Source: Deltaproteobacteria bacterium
GTDB lineage: Bacteria; Myxococcota_A; Polyangia; Nannocystales; Nannocystaceae
Direction of reading: 5' to 3'
NCBI GenBank assembly: GCA_016709225.1
Contig: JADJEE010000001.1
Coordinates: 1,736,001 to 1,800,000, forward strand
DNA length: 64,000 nucleotides
Position numbers and translations under genes: made by a program
Shown: positions 38,330-46,652 of the stretch, in pieces
How positions within the stretch are numbered: position 1 is the first letter of the stretch
How the letters are laid out: each line of letters starts with the position of its first letter
The notes under the pieces: generated by a model
Told to the model about the DNA's origin: nothing
Seen by the model: the letters and a program-made list of their open reading frames with translations, nothing else
Databases searched by the model: none

Positions 38330-39487
38330 TCAGGGCCGAACCGCCAGCGCTCTGGCGGCGTATTCTATCAGAGGAATCACCGCGGCGTAGTCCATCCGGT
38401 CGGGCCCGATCACCGCGACCGCACCCAAGCGGCCGGTCGGTGGCGCGGACGACTCGACGTCGACCTCGTGGCCATGCGGCGTGGCGAGTCGTGCCCCCAC
38501 CAGCGCCAGTCGCAGGCCCGAATCGTCGCGATCGGGATCGGCGCTCGGATCGAACAGCGTCGCGCCACCGAGCCGCACCGCGGCGTGGGGCTGCCCCGGG
38601 GACGCCGAGGCCGGCAACAGCTGCCACAGGATGTCGGCCAGCCGACGCTCGTCCTCGAGCCGCGCGAGCACCTCGGCGAGCCGCTCGCGCATGGCGGCCG
38701 CGCCCGGCGGCACCCCGCCCCCACTGCCGGCGATCGCGAAATCGATCGCGAGGTTCGCGTGACCGGCAACCGACAGCCACAGCGGATCCAGCCCGGCACC
38801 CGCGCACACCGACAGGCCCACGCGCACGACCTCCGCGAGGCGTCGGTCGACATGGGAGCGCAGCTCGTGTTGCAGCCGCGTGAGTTCGTCGTGGGCCTGC
38901 TCGAGCGCGCGACCGATGCACAGCGCGCGCAGGCGCGTCTGCAGCTCGAGCGCCTCGTCGGCGAGCGACTCGACGGTGGCGTGGCCGTCGAGCCCGACCG
39001 GCTGCACGATGCTGGCACCGTCGTCGAAGCCGACCACCGCGAGCGCGCGGGCGCTCGACAGCGGCACCAGCTCGAGCGCGCTCACGCGGCGCGAGCCCGG
39101 GTCGGCGATGAATGTGATCGCGACGCAGCCGCCGAGCTCGGCCAGCACCCGAACCGCTGCGCGCACGCCCTGCTCGACGCTGCCGGCCGGGCGCAGCGAT
39201 CGATCGACCACGCGGGCATGGCTCGAGCGGGGCTCGGCCTCGCGCGGCATCGACAGCACGTAGTACTCGAGGCCGCCACGGGTCGGCCGACAGCCGGCCG
39301 AGCGATGCATGCGCTCGACCAGACCGATGCGCTCGAGCGCGGCGAGCTCGTTGCGGATCGTCGCCGACGACCACCCGCAGTCCCGCGACAGCGCCTGACT
39401 GCCGACGTCTTCGCCCCCGAGCAGGTACTCGCGGCATACCGCGCGCAGCAGCTCGGTCTGTCGCGGCGTGAGACGTTCGCCGTCCAC
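38330..39487 (-). CDS. hrcA: Heat-inducible transcription repressor HrcA
   Basis: About 385 residues from GTG 39487. The winged-helix DNA-binding domain is clear: LTPRQTELLRAVCREYLLGG, VGSQALSRDCGWSSATIRNE, LAALERIGLVERMHRSAGCR, PTRGGLEYYV. The GAF-like middle and the C-terminal signature IGPDRMDYAAVIPLIEYAA identify HrcA. It is ~40 residues longer than typical. HrcA normally represses dnaK operons by binding CIRCE (TTAGCACTC-N9-GAGTGCTAA), but no such element is visible near any gene of this operon. A TATCAT box seven bases before the GTG suggests a leaderless message. Confidence 0.93.
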   Translation of the reverse strand: MDGERLTPRQTELLRAVCREYLLGGEDVGSQALSRDCGWSSATIRNELAALERIGLVERMHRSAGCRPTRGGLEYYVLSMPREAEPRSSHARVVDRSLRPAGSVEQGVRAAVRVLAELGGCVAITFIADPGSRRVSALELVPLSSARALAVVGFDDGASIVQPVGLDGHATVESLADEALELQTRLRALCIGRALEQAHDELTRLQHELRSHVDRRLAEVVRVGLSVCAGAGLDPLWLSVAGHANLAIDFAIAGSGGGVPPGAAAMRERLAEVLARLEDERRLADILWQLLPASASPGQPHAAVRLGGATLFDPSADPDRDDSGLRLALVGARLATPHGHEVDVESSAPPTGRLGAVAVIGPDRMDYAAVIPLIEYAARALAVRP

Positions 39488-39494
39488 GTCCGCG

Positions 39495-39500
39495 ATGATA
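39495..39500 (-). promoter_or_regulatory. Candidate -10 box TATCAT of hrcA
   Basis: The minus strand reads CTGCTATCATCGCGGACGTG; seven bases separate TATCAT from the GTG, so transcription should begin at the start codon. Confidence 0.45.
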
Positions 39501-39573
39501 GCAGGCAAGCCCCAGCCCGTCGGGCCCGTGGATCGAGCGACGCTCGGGTCCGCGGCGGTTTGGGGGCGGGCCG

Positions 39574-39604
39574 GTCCGCGCGGGCCACGGCCCGCGGGGC
39601 GGAC
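39574..39604. repeat. 31-bp palindrome upstream of hrcA
   Basis: GTCCG-CGCGGGCC-AC-GGCCCGCG-GGG-CGGAC: 13 complementary pairs, a two-base centre and one three-base bulge, 87 bp upstream of the hrcA start in the divergent gap with the zinc-ribbon gene. It lacks the 9-base spacer and AT-rich arms of CIRCE. It is a candidate operator for the heat-shock operon or the divergent gene. Confidence 0.4.
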
Positions 39605-39654
39605 GCCAGCGGGCGCAAAACTCACGGCTGCCGCCACCCGCGTAACCGGGGCGC

Positions 39655-39660
39655 TATGCT
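39655..39660 (+). promoter_or_regulatory. Candidate -10 box TATGCT
   Basis: TATGCT in GCGCTATGCTG lies 16 bases before the ATG at 39677 of the small zinc-ribbon gene. Confidence 0.35.
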
Positions 39661-39676
39661 GTTGCGTCGCCCCGCC

Positions 39677-39931
39677 ATGCACTGCGAACGCTGCCGCACC
39701 GACGTCGACGCGCAGTACGAGCACCCGCGCCTGCGGCGGCTCGCGCGGTACTACCTGTTGATCCCGATCCCGTTCGTGCCGCTGTTCCCCATCATCGGCT
39801 CGGACTACGTCGTGATGCTGCCGCTGATGATGGCGTACATGTTGGGCATCGGGCCCGTGCTCACGCTGGTGCGGGAGAAGCCGATCTGCCCGGTCTGCGG
39901 CGCGCACGTGGTGACCGCGACCCCGACGTGA
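39677..39931 (+). CDS. Small zinc-ribbon membrane protein
   Basis: 84 residues. Two CxxC knuckles, MHCERCRTDV at the start and PICPVCGAHV near the end, flank two hydrophobic segments (YYLLIPIPFVPLFPIIG and YVVMLPLMMAYMLGIGPVL). The layout implies a membrane hairpin whose two ends come together to hold a zinc ion on one side. No homologous function is known to me. An in-frame ATG at 39656 adds seven residues but overlaps the -10 candidate. Confidence 0.65.
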   Translation: MHCERCRTDVDAQYEHPRLRRLARYYLLIPIPFVPLFPIIGSDYVVMLPLMMAYMLGIGPVLTLVREKPICPVCGAHVVTATPT

Positions 39932-39965
39932 TCCGAGCCGTCTGGGTCGGGGCCGCCGCCGCACG

Positions 39966-41141
39966 TCACAACAGATCGACGGCGATGCGGTCGTGCTGCA
40001 GCCATCGCGCCGCCGCGACCCGCAGGCCCCTGCCATCGCGCACGAGATCGCCCCGCGCGAGCGCGAGCTCGATCGCGCCGTCGCAGGCGGCGGCGTCGGG
40101 CCAGCGCCGGCGCCAGGCGGCCTCGTCGAAGCCGTCGAGTCGGCGCAGCCCCAGCCACAGCGCCTCGCGGGCGGTCGCGGCCGGCGACAGCGACTCGCAG
40201 CTCGGCGGCGCACCGCTCGACCACGCCGCCAGCGTGCGCGCATTGGTGCGGCGATGGACCGCACCGTCGCGATCGTAGCGGGCCGACGCCGCCGAGGGAC
40301 CGAGGCCGACGTAGTCGATCGCGCGCCAGTAGCTGGCGTTGTGCTGCGCGTGCTGCCCGGGCCGTGCGTAGCTGGCGACCTCGTAGTGCCGTAGCCCGGC
40401 CCCGACCAGCGCGGCCTCGCAGGCCAGCAGCGCGTCGGCCTGCGCGTCGTCGTCGGGCAGCACCCGCAGACCGCGGCGCACGAGCTTGGTCCACGGCACC
40501 TCGGCCGGGATGTCGAGCGCGTAGATCGACACGTGGCCGACCCCGAGCGCGACCGTGGTCTCGAGGTCGCGGGCCAACGCGTCGGCCGACTGCCCGGGGT
40601 AGCCGACGATCAGATCGATGCTCACGCGCAGGTCGGCAGCGATCGCCGCCGCCACGGCGTGCCGCGCTGCCGCGGCATCGTGGACGCGACCGAGCTGTGC
40701 GAGCGCCCCGGGCTCGAAGCTCTGCACGCCGAGCGAGACCCGATCGACGCCGAGCGAACGCAGGCCGTCGACGAGCGCGTCGTCGACGTGCTCGGGGTTG
40801 AGCTCGACGGTGAACTCGTCGAGTGCACGCCACGGCGTCGCGGCGCGCACGCGGCCCACGACGGCCGCGAGCCCCTCGCGCCCCACCAGGCTCGGTGTGC
40901 CACCGCCGAGGTAGACCGTGCGCGGCGGCGTGGTCGGCAGCCGGTCGGCGCGCGCATCGAGCTCGCGCTGGAGGCCATCGACGAACGAGCGCCAGTCGGG
41001 GCGCCGTCCGACCACGAAGTCGAAGTCGCAGTACGGGCAGTGCCGCGCGCAGAACGGCACGTGCACGTACAGGCCCCAGCCTCGGTCCTCGTCGAGGCTC
41101 GGTTCGCGCCGCGCGTCGCCGTCCGCCGGCGCGGCGGTCAT
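39966..41141 (-). CDS. hemW: HemW-like radical SAM heme chaperone
   Basis: 391 residues. The radical SAM cluster is C31-x3-C35-x2-C38 in PFCARHCPYCDF, followed by Phe as in HemW rather than the Cys of catalytic HemN. YLGGGTPSLVG, ELNPEHVDDALVDGL, RVSLGVQSFEPGAL and SIDLIVGYPGQ are family landmarks; the C-terminal HemN_C domain has YRAIDYVGLGPSAAS. HemW delivers heme to respiratory proteins rather than oxidising coproporphyrinogen. Many genomes mislabel it as HemN. The ATG overlaps the stop of the Thg1-like gene (ATGA), coupling the two. Confidence 0.92.
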   Translation of the reverse strand: MTAAPADGDARREPSLDEDRGWGLYVHVPFCARHCPYCDFDFVVGRRPDWRSFVDGLQRELDARADRLPTTPPRTVYLGGGTPSLVGREGLAAVVGRVRAATPWRALDEFTVELNPEHVDDALVDGLRSLGVDRVSLGVQSFEPGALAQLGRVHDAAAARHAVAAAIAADLRVSIDLIVGYPGQSADALARDLETTVALGVGHVSIYALDIPAEVPWTKLVRRGLRVLPDDDAQADALLACEAALVGAGLRHYEVASYARPGQHAQHNASYWRAIDYVGLGPSAASARYDRDGAVHRRTNARTLAAWSSGAPPSCESLSPAATAREALWLGLRRLDGFDEAAWRRRWPDAAACDGAIELALARGDLVRDGRGLRVAAARWLQHDRIAVDLL

Positions 41142-41860
41142 TCCGGGACGAGCTCGCCGAAGGCTTCGCCGTGGGGCAGATCGTCGAACAGCCGCGGCGC
41201 GCCGCCCTCGACGCGCTGCGCCGCCACCCCGCGCCACCACCACGCCGGCAACGAGTCCATGTCGATGCCGTGCCCGCGCAGCAGGCTGGTCTGCTCCTCG
41301 ATGGTCTCGACCATCGAGGGGTGGAACGGCTGGCCGCGGCCGCGCAGCTGCGCCCCGAGCCAGATCGAGCTGCGCAGCGGCGTGGTTTCCTCGGTCTCCT
41401 CCACGACCGTCGCCATCGCGCGGCGCACGACGGTGAGATCGGGGAACTCGAAGATGCGGGCCTGGACCGACAGCTCGCGACCGCACAGCAACGACAGCCG
41501 CGCCGCGTACTGGCTCACCAGCTGCGACTGCAGCGCGACCGCGGCGCCGGCCCGCGCCGACAGCTCGCGCCGCACCAGCACCATGGTCTGCTCGGCGTTG
41601 GCGTAGACGAAGTCACCGACGCCACCGCGCATCAGGCCGAGGCCCGCCCGCAGGTTCGCCCGCGCCAGCTCGGGGTCGAGCCACGCCGACGCGGTCGCGC
41701 GCGCCTCGAGCAACTCGGTCAGCGCCTGCGAGCTCGGACCCAGCGCCACGACGACGCGAAAGCCGGGCATCGCGGCGTAGTCGCCGAAGACCTGGAAGGC
41801 GCCGATCCGTGACCACGCGGGTAGACTCCACGCGCCGGGGTTGTGGCTGCCGTTCTTCAT
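41138..41860 (-). CDS. Divergent Thg1-like (tRNA-His guanylyltransferase family) protein, catalytic residues lost
   Basis: 240 residues. The overall order follows bacterial Thg1-like 3'-5' polymerases: FRVVVALGPSSQALTELLEA at the first strand, DFVYANAEQTMVLVRREL at the palm, QARIFEFPDLTVVRRAM, and the characteristic ending LLRGHGIDMDSLPAWWWRGV. In active proteins the first strand contains a DG pair (metal-binding Asp) and the palm contains SDE (two carboxylates); here these read ALG and NAEQTM. The protein is therefore probably unable to add nucleotides and may act as an RNA-binding or regulatory relative. It is translated with hemW. The N-terminal 30 residues (SRIGAFQVFGDYAAMP) replace the usual start. 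Confidence 0.72.
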   Translation of the reverse strand: MKNGSHNPGAWSLPAWSRIGAFQVFGDYAAMPGFRVVVALGPSSQALTELLEARATASAWLDPELARANLRAGLGLMRGGVGDFVYANAEQTMVLVRRELSARAGAAVALQSQLVSQYAARLSLLCGRELSVQARIFEFPDLTVVRRAMATVVEETEETTPLRSSIWLGAQLRGRGQPFHPSMVETIEEQTSLLRGHGIDMDSLPAWWWRGVAAQRVEGGAPRLFDDLPHGEAFGELVPE

Positions 41861-41896
41861 TCGAACTGCGCCGACCCTTGTACCACTACTCGCGCG

Positions 41897-43447
41897 TCAC
41901 TTGGTGGTGAACAGGGCATAGGCGACGTAGCCCAGTCCCGACACGGCCAGGAGGCCGAGGATCCACACCCAGCTGCCGCCGCGCTTGGACTCGTCACTCA
42001 CCACCGAGTGTCCGAAGGTGCGCCCACTGGCGGCATCGGGTGCGATTGCGGCCAACGGTCCGGTGGTCGCCACCGGGTGCCGTCCCGAGCCCGGGGTCGG
42101 GTTGCGCGCGGGCCGGACCACGGGCCGCGAGCCGGTGCCCGGGCGTCGGCGCGAACGATCGCCCTCCGGTGCCTGCACCGCGCGGTGGACCCCCGACCGG
42201 GTCGGGTCAGCGCCCTCGCGCGCGTCCTCGCTCGCGCCCGTGGGCTTGGGCGGACGCGCCGGCGGCGATGCGGTCGGCGGCGGCACGTCGCGCGCCACCG
42301 GGTGCGGTGCCGATTCGTCGAAGCGGGCCTGGCTGACCAGTGCCTCGATGTTGCCGATCGTCATCGGCCGCTTGCGTGGCTGGGGATTGCCGGCCTCGAC
42401 CGTGCGGGCCCACTCGGGCACGTCGTCGTCGCCGGCCTCCGGCACGGCATCGAAGGCGGCGAAGTCGAGTGCCTGATCGAGGTCGCTGTACTCGTCGTCG
42501 TAGTCGACGTTGGCGGGTGCGCCCTCGCCGAACAGCTCCGACATCACGGCGCTCAATCGCCGCGGTGTCCACGACAGCCCCGCCTCGGTGAGGAAGGCCT
42601 CGAGGTCGCGGAAGAAGTGATCGCAGTTCTGGTAGCGATCGGCGGGATCGACCTCGAGCGCCCGCATGATGATCGCCTCGAGCGCGGGCGGGAACTTCGG
42701 ATCGACGAAGGTCGGTGCCGGGATGTCGCCCTCGAGCACGCGGCGCGTGACCTCTTCGCGGGCGCCGCGGAAGAGTCGACGGCCGAGGCATAGCTCGTAG
42801 AGCACGACCCCGAGCGGGAAGATGTCGGCGCGCTGATCGATGGGGTGGCCGAGCAGCTGCTCGGGCGCCATGTACGACAGCTTGCCGGCGACCTGTCCCT
42901 TCTTGGCGACCGCCGACGCGCGGGTGGCAGCGATGCCGAAGTCGAGGATCTTGCACACGCCGTCGTAGCCGACGTGGATGTTGGTGGGGTTGATGTCGCG
43001 GTGGACCAGGCCGAGCGGCGTGCCGTCCTCGGTGGTGCGGCTGTGCACGTAGTGCAGCCCCTCGCACGACTGCATGATGATGCCGATCGACAGCTCCAGC
43101 GGGATGCCGCGCCCGGCCGCCGCCGCGCGGCGCATCACGTTGACGAGCTCCTCGCCCTTGAGCAGCTCCATCGCGATGAAGTACTCGCCGCCGAGCTCGC
43201 CGAGGTCGTAGGTGTGGACGACGTTGTTGTGGGTCAGCGTCGCCGCGACCCGGGCCTCGTCGAGGAACATGCCCACGACCTCGGGCCGCGCCGCGAACTC
43301 CTGCCGCAGCGTCTTGACCACGAGCTCCTTCGCGAAGCCCTCGATGCCGGCATACTGCGCGCGATAGATCTCGGCCATGCCGCCGGTCGCGATGTGCTCG
43401 ACCAGGACGTACTTGTCACCGAAGGGCGTGGGCTCGATGTTGCTCAA
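41897..43447 (-). CDS. Tail-anchored Ser/Thr protein kinase
   Basis: 516 residues from a TTG at 43447. Kinase domain ~12-290: ATGGMAEIYRA, Lys45 in LVVKTLRQE, HRDINPTNIHV with Asp151, DFG Asp169 in KILDFGIAA, LSYMAPEQLLG. A disordered Pro/Arg/Ser-rich region follows, and a C-terminal transmembrane helix (WVWILGLLAVSGLGYVAYAL) is only four residues from the end, so the kinase is held on the cytoplasmic face with nothing outside. A TAGGCT box 12 bases upstream is a candidate promoter. No coupled partner is seen; the nearest upstream gene is gpsA (59 bp). Confidence 0.93.
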   Translation of the reverse strand: MSNIEPTPFGDKYVLVEHIATGGMAEIYRAQYAGIEGFAKELVVKTLRQEFAARPEVVGMFLDEARVAATLTHNNVVHTYDLGELGGEYFIAMELLKGEELVNVMRRAAAAGRGIPLELSIGIIMQSCEGLHYVHSRTTEDGTPLGLVHRDINPTNIHVGYDGVCKILDFGIAATRASAVAKKGQVAGKLSYMAPEQLLGHPIDQRADIFPLGVVLYELCLGRRLFRGAREEVTRRVLEGDIPAPTFVDPKFPPALEAIIMRALEVDPADRYQNCDHFFRDLEAFLTEAGLSWTPRRLSAVMSELFGEGAPANVDYDDEYSDLDQALDFAAFDAVPEAGDDDVPEWARTVEAGNPQPRKRPMTIGNIEALVSQARFDESAPHPVARDVPPPTASPPARPPKPTGASEDAREGADPTRSGVHRAVQAPEGDRSRRRPGTGSRPVVRPARNPTPGSGRHPVATTGPLAAIAPDAASGRTFGHSVVSDESKRGGSWVWILGLLAVSGLGYVAYALFTTK

Positions 43448-43459
43448 CGTCGCATCCTT

Positions 43460-43465
43460 AGCCTA
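43460..43465 (-). promoter_or_regulatory. Candidate -10 box TAGGCT of the tail-anchored kinase
   Basis: The minus strand CGATAGGCTAAGG lies 12 bases before the TTG start and predicts a leader of about five bases. Confidence 0.3.
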
Positions 43466-43506
43466 TCGGATCGGCCGACGCGAGGCCATCCTCGCGAACG
43501 GGGTGC

Positions 43507-44553
43507 TCACCACTCTCGCTCCGCGCGGAGCGCCCGGCCCATGAGGGCATCGACCGCATCGCGCACTGCGAGTCCGCCGTAGAGGATGGCGTGCATGGTC
43601 GCGACGAGCGGCATCTCGACCTGCTCGCGCGCGGCCAGTCGGTGGGCCGACAGCGTGTTCTTCACGCCCTCGGCGACCATGCCCATCTCGGTGAGGATCT
43701 CGTCGAGCGTGCGACCCTGCCCCAGCGCGATGCCGACACGGCGGTTGCGAGAGAGTCCGCCGGTGCAGGTCAACACCAGATCTCCCATGCCTGCGAGGCC
43801 CGACAACGTGGCCGGGTGGGCACCGAGCTTGGTCGCCAGGCGGCTGATCTCCGCGAGCCCGCGGGTGATGAGGCCCGCGCGCGCGTTCTGTCCGAGACCC
43901 GCACCGTCGCCGATGCCCGCGGCCAACGCGATGACGTTCTTGAGCACGCCACCGAGCTCGACGCCGACGACATCGTCGGTGACGTAGGCCCGGATGCCGT
44001 CACCCGAGAGCATGCGCTGCACGGCCAGGCGCACGTCCTCGGAGTGGGCCGCGACCACCACCGTGGTCGGCAGCCCGGCAGCGACCTCGGCCGCGAAGCT
44101 GGGCCCGCCCAGTGCCGCGACGCGCTCGCGATGCACCGGCGGGAGCTCGTCATGCAGCACCTCGTGCATGCTCGCGAGCGAGTCGACCTCGATGCCCTTG
44201 GCGGCGATCAAATAGTAGGGCGGCGGATCACCGACCACCGTCGCGAGCGCTCGGATCGCGTCGCGCATCGCATGGGAAGGGATCGCGCACACCACCAGCT
44301 CGGCGCCCGCGACGGCGTCGCGCATCGACGCGGTCGCGTGCAGCGACGCGGGGAACGGAGCATCGGGCAGGTAGCGCGTGTTCCTGCGTTGGTCCTGCAT
44401 CTGCTCGACGTGCTCGGCCGAGCGCGCCCACAGCTGCGTGTCGTAGCCGCGACGCGCGAGGTGGATCGCCAGCGCAGTGCCCCAGCTGCCCGCGCCGAGC
44501 ACGGCCACGCGCCCCTTCGACCCCTGCCCGCCCGCGTCGCCTGCCGCCGCCAT
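43507..44553 (-). CDS. gpsA: Glycerol-3-phosphate dehydrogenase [NAD(P)+]
   Basis: 348 residues. The Rossmann motif VAVLGAGSWGTALAIHLARR, CAIPSHAMR, the KGIE segment (IAAKGIEVDS), LGGPSFAAEVAAGLPT, catalytic Lys in GVLKNVIALAAGIGDG and the C-terminal GMGDLVLTCTGGLSRNRRVG are all canonical. It makes sn-glycerol 3-phosphate from dihydroxyacetone phosphate for phospholipid synthesis. It is divergent from the lipoprotein gene at 44725. Confidence 0.97.
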   Translation of the reverse strand: MAAAGDAGGQGSKGRVAVLGAGSWGTALAIHLARRGYDTQLWARSAEHVEQMQDQRRNTRYLPDAPFPASLHATASMRDAVAGAELVVCAIPSHAMRDAIRALATVVGDPPPYYLIAAKGIEVDSLASMHEVLHDELPPVHRERVAALGGPSFAAEVAAGLPTTVVVAAHSEDVRLAVQRMLSGDGIRAYVTDDVVGVELGGVLKNVIALAAGIGDGAGLGQNARAGLITRGLAEISRLATKLGAHPATLSGLAGMGDLVLTCTGGLSRNRRVGIALGQGRTLDEILTEMGMVAEGVKNTLSAHRLAAREQVEMPLVATMHAILYGGLAVRDAVDALMGRALRAEREW

Positions 44554-44709
44554 CGTGGGCGCGTTTTTACAACGGCACCGGGCCCCGCGTCCGCAGCCTC
44601 CGCGGGCCGACCGCCGCGCCGGGGACCCACCGGCCCGGGGGTCGCCGGCCGAGGGCAGGAATGGCGGCTTTCCGAGGTCCGCCAGTTGCGCGCACGCCGG
44701 AATTCACCG

Positions 44710-44715
44710 TAGGGT
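44710..44715 (+). promoter_or_regulatory. Candidate -10 box TAGGGT
   Basis: TAGGGT in ACCGTAGGGTGATC lies nine bases before the ATG at 44725; the transcript leader would be very short. Confidence 0.3.
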
Positions 44716-44724
44716 GATCGCGCC

Positions 44725-45681
44725 ATGCGCAGATTCCCCCTGCCTCGACCTGCCGCGTTCCACCCCTCCCTCCTCGCGCCAGCCCTGTGGGCGTGGTCGG
44801 CGATGGTCGCCGTCGGCGGCTGCGGCTCGAAGGTCGATGCGGGCGAGACCAACGCCGAGTACGGCGACGGCGACGGCGACGGCGGCAGCTCGAGCGGCAG
44901 CAGCGGTGGAGGCGGCAGCGCGAGCAACTCGGGCACCGGCAGCAGTGCGTCGACCACGGTGGGGACGAGCGCGGGCACCTCGATGTCGACCACCGACGAC
45001 ACCGCCGCGGACACGATGAGCTTCATCGGCCAGCCCGACGACGGCAACGTCGAGGCGATGTGCGATCCGGGCCTGCAGGACTGCCCCAAGGGCCAGAAGT
45101 GCACCTCGTTCGTGTCGACACCGGGCGGTCGCACGGTCGACTCGACGCACTGCGTCGATGTCTCGGGTGACCACGTCTTCGGCGAGGAGTGCACCCGCGT
45201 CGAGGGTGACGACGACTGCGCGGCAGGCTTCTTCTGCATGACCGACGTCAGCGGCCACACCGGCATGGGCATCTGCCTCGAGTTCTGCGTGGTGAACCAG
45301 CCCTGCGAGAACGGCGGCGAGTGTTTCCCGTTCAACGACGGCGCGCTGCCGTTGTGCGAGGTCACCTGCGATCCGCTCGTGCAGGACTGCACGCCGGGCC
45401 AGGGCTGCTACGCGGCGTTCAACAACTTCGTGTGCGCGGTACCCGGTGCACCCGACGGCATGGGCGGCGATGGCGATCCCTGCGCGACGATCCAGGGCTG
45501 CAGCCCCGGCCTCATCTGTCGCACCGGCACCAACGGCTGCGTGAGCGACAGCGGCTGTTGCACGCCGGTGTGCGACCTCGCCGACGACCAATGCACCGAT
45601 CCCGCCGAGGACTGCATCCAGGCGCTCGACGACCCGCCGCCGAACCTTCAAGGCGTCGGGTACTGCGGCGTCCCAGCCTGA
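44725..45681 (+). CDS. Cys-rich secreted lipoprotein with Ser/Gly-rich linker
   Basis: 318 residues. Lipoprotein signal (LWAWSAMVAVGGC, Cys33). Residues ~45-100 are a Gly/Ser/Asp/Thr linker (GDGDGDGGSSSGSSGGGGSA). The rest carries about 20 Cys in short loops such as LQDCPKGQKCTSF, GFFCMTDV, VQDCTPGQGCYA, GCSPGLICRTG and SGCCTPVCDLADDQC. This is the Nannocystis-type disulfide-rich surface protein layout; function unknown, probably surface contact or matrix. It is followed by a 226-bp gap with a tandem repeat and then an ECF sigma factor gene. Confidence 0.82.
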   Translation: MRRFPLPRPAAFHPSLLAPALWAWSAMVAVGGCGSKVDAGETNAEYGDGDGDGGSSSGSSGGGGSASNSGTGSSASTTVGTSAGTSMSTTDDTAADTMSFIGQPDDGNVEAMCDPGLQDCPKGQKCTSFVSTPGGRTVDSTHCVDVSGDHVFGEECTRVEGDDDCAAGFFCMTDVSGHTGMGICLEFCVVNQPCENGGECFPFNDGALPLCEVTCDPLVQDCTPGQGCYAAFNNFVCAVPGAPDGMGGDGDPCATIQGCSPGLICRTGTNGCVSDSGCCTPVCDLADDQCTDPAEDCIQALDDPPPNLQGVGYCGVPA

Positions 45682-45762
45682 TCGCCGTCGACCCGCCACC
45701 CGCTTGGACGGCCGCGGCCACCGCGGCCACCCCCAACCGAAACGCGCGCGGGCCCGCCCCGC

Positions 45763-45819
45763 CCCCGCGGGCTTCGAGCGGCCCCGCGGGCTTCGAGCGG
45801 CCCCGCGGGCTTCGAGCGG
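45763..45819. repeat. Three exact tandem copies of a 19-bp unit
   Basis: The unit CCCCGCGGGCTTCGAGCGG occurs at 45763-45781, 45782-45800 and 45801-45819 without a mismatch. It lies in the gap between the Cys-rich lipoprotein and sigma-factor genes. The unit contains the CCCGCGGG palindrome, so three hairpins or protein-binding sites could form. The perfect copies suggest a recent, possibly variable array. Confidence 0.9.
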
Positions 45820-45890
45820 GCCTTGCCCGGCAACCCGCCGCCGCCCGCCCGCGAGCGTGCGTCCGATCGCACGGGCCACGCAGAAGGTGA

Positions 45891-45896
45891 TACCGT
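45891..45896 (+). promoter_or_regulatory. Candidate -10 box TACCGT of the sigma-factor gene
   Basis: TACCGT in GTGATACCGTG lies 11 bases before the GTG at 45908, downstream of the tandem repeat. Confidence 0.3.
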
Positions 45897-45907
45897 GTCG
45901 GGCGAAC

Positions 45908-46537
45908 GTGGCCGCCGACAGCCGTGACGACAGCACACTGCTCTCGGCCTGGCGCGAGGGCGATGCCCACGCCGGCAACGAGCTGCTGCGACGGCACTTC
46001 GTGGCGGTGTACCGCTTCTTCTCGGCCAACCTCTCGCAGGCCGGACGCGACGTCGACCCCGAGGATCTGACGCAGCGCACCTTCGAGGCCTGCATCACGC
46101 GCCGCGACGCGGTGCAGACCGACTTCCGCGCGTACGTCTTCGGGGTTGCGCGGCGCCTGCTCTACCTCGAGTGGAAGCGCCGCAAGGGCGTCGGCGACGT
46201 GGTCTCGCCGTCGGTCGCCGACATCCGCGACGTGCGGACTTCACCGTCGGTGGCGGTCGCGCGACTCGACGAGCAGAAGCTGTTCCTCAAGGCGCTCGAG
46301 GTGCTGCCCGCGGAGTTCCGAGCGGTGCTCGAGCGCTTCTACTGGGAGGACCGGCCGATCGCCGAGATCGCCGACGAGCTCGGCGTGGCGCTCGGGACCG
46401 TGAAGAGCCGGCTGTTCCGCGGCAAGGCGATGCTGCGCGACTCGTTGCTCAACAGCAAGGCCCCGCCCGCGCTGCTGCAATCGGCGGTGCTGCGCCTCGA
46501 TGCCCGGGTCATCGAGGGCGAGCCCGACGGCGGCTGA
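45908..46537 (+). CDS. ECF-type sigma-70 factor
   Basis: 209 residues from GTG 45908. Region 2: LLRRHFVAVYRFFSANLSQA, DPEDLTQRTFEACI, DFRAYVFGVARRLLYLEWKR. Region 4: LEVLPAEFRAVLERFYWEDR, PIAEIADELGVALGTVKSRL, FRGKAMLRDSL. This marks an alternative sigma factor of the ECF group. It is surrounded by three surface-lipoprotein genes with similar low-complexity linkers, which may be targets (inference). No anti-sigma gene is coupled; the downstream gene is convergent. Confidence 0.92.
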   Translation: MAADSRDDSTLLSAWREGDAHAGNELLRRHFVAVYRFFSANLSQAGRDVDPEDLTQRTFEACITRRDAVQTDFRAYVFGVARRLLYLEWKRRKGVGDVVSPSVADIRDVRTSPSVAVARLDEQKLFLKALEVLPAEFRAVLERFYWEDRPIAEIADELGVALGTVKSRLFRGKAMLRDSLLNSKAPPALLQSAVLRLDARVIEGEPDGG

Positions 46538-46603
46538 TCGCCGGCCATGAACGAGCGGCGGCCCCGTGCTCGCGCGCGATCGCGAGGCGCTGCCGGCGGG
46601 GCG

Positions 46604-46637
46604 TCGTCGTCCGTCGCGAGCGTGCGGCGGACGACGA
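46604..46637. terminator. Stem-loop between convergent genes
   Basis: TCGTCGTCCG (46604-46613) pairs perfectly with CGGACGACGA (46628-46637); the 14-base loop can extend the stem by CGC/GCG. The position between the sigma-factor stop and the convergent DUF4397-like gene stop suits a two-way terminator, though there is no T-tract. Confidence 0.4.
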
Positions 46638-46652
46638 GCACACCGCGGGCCG

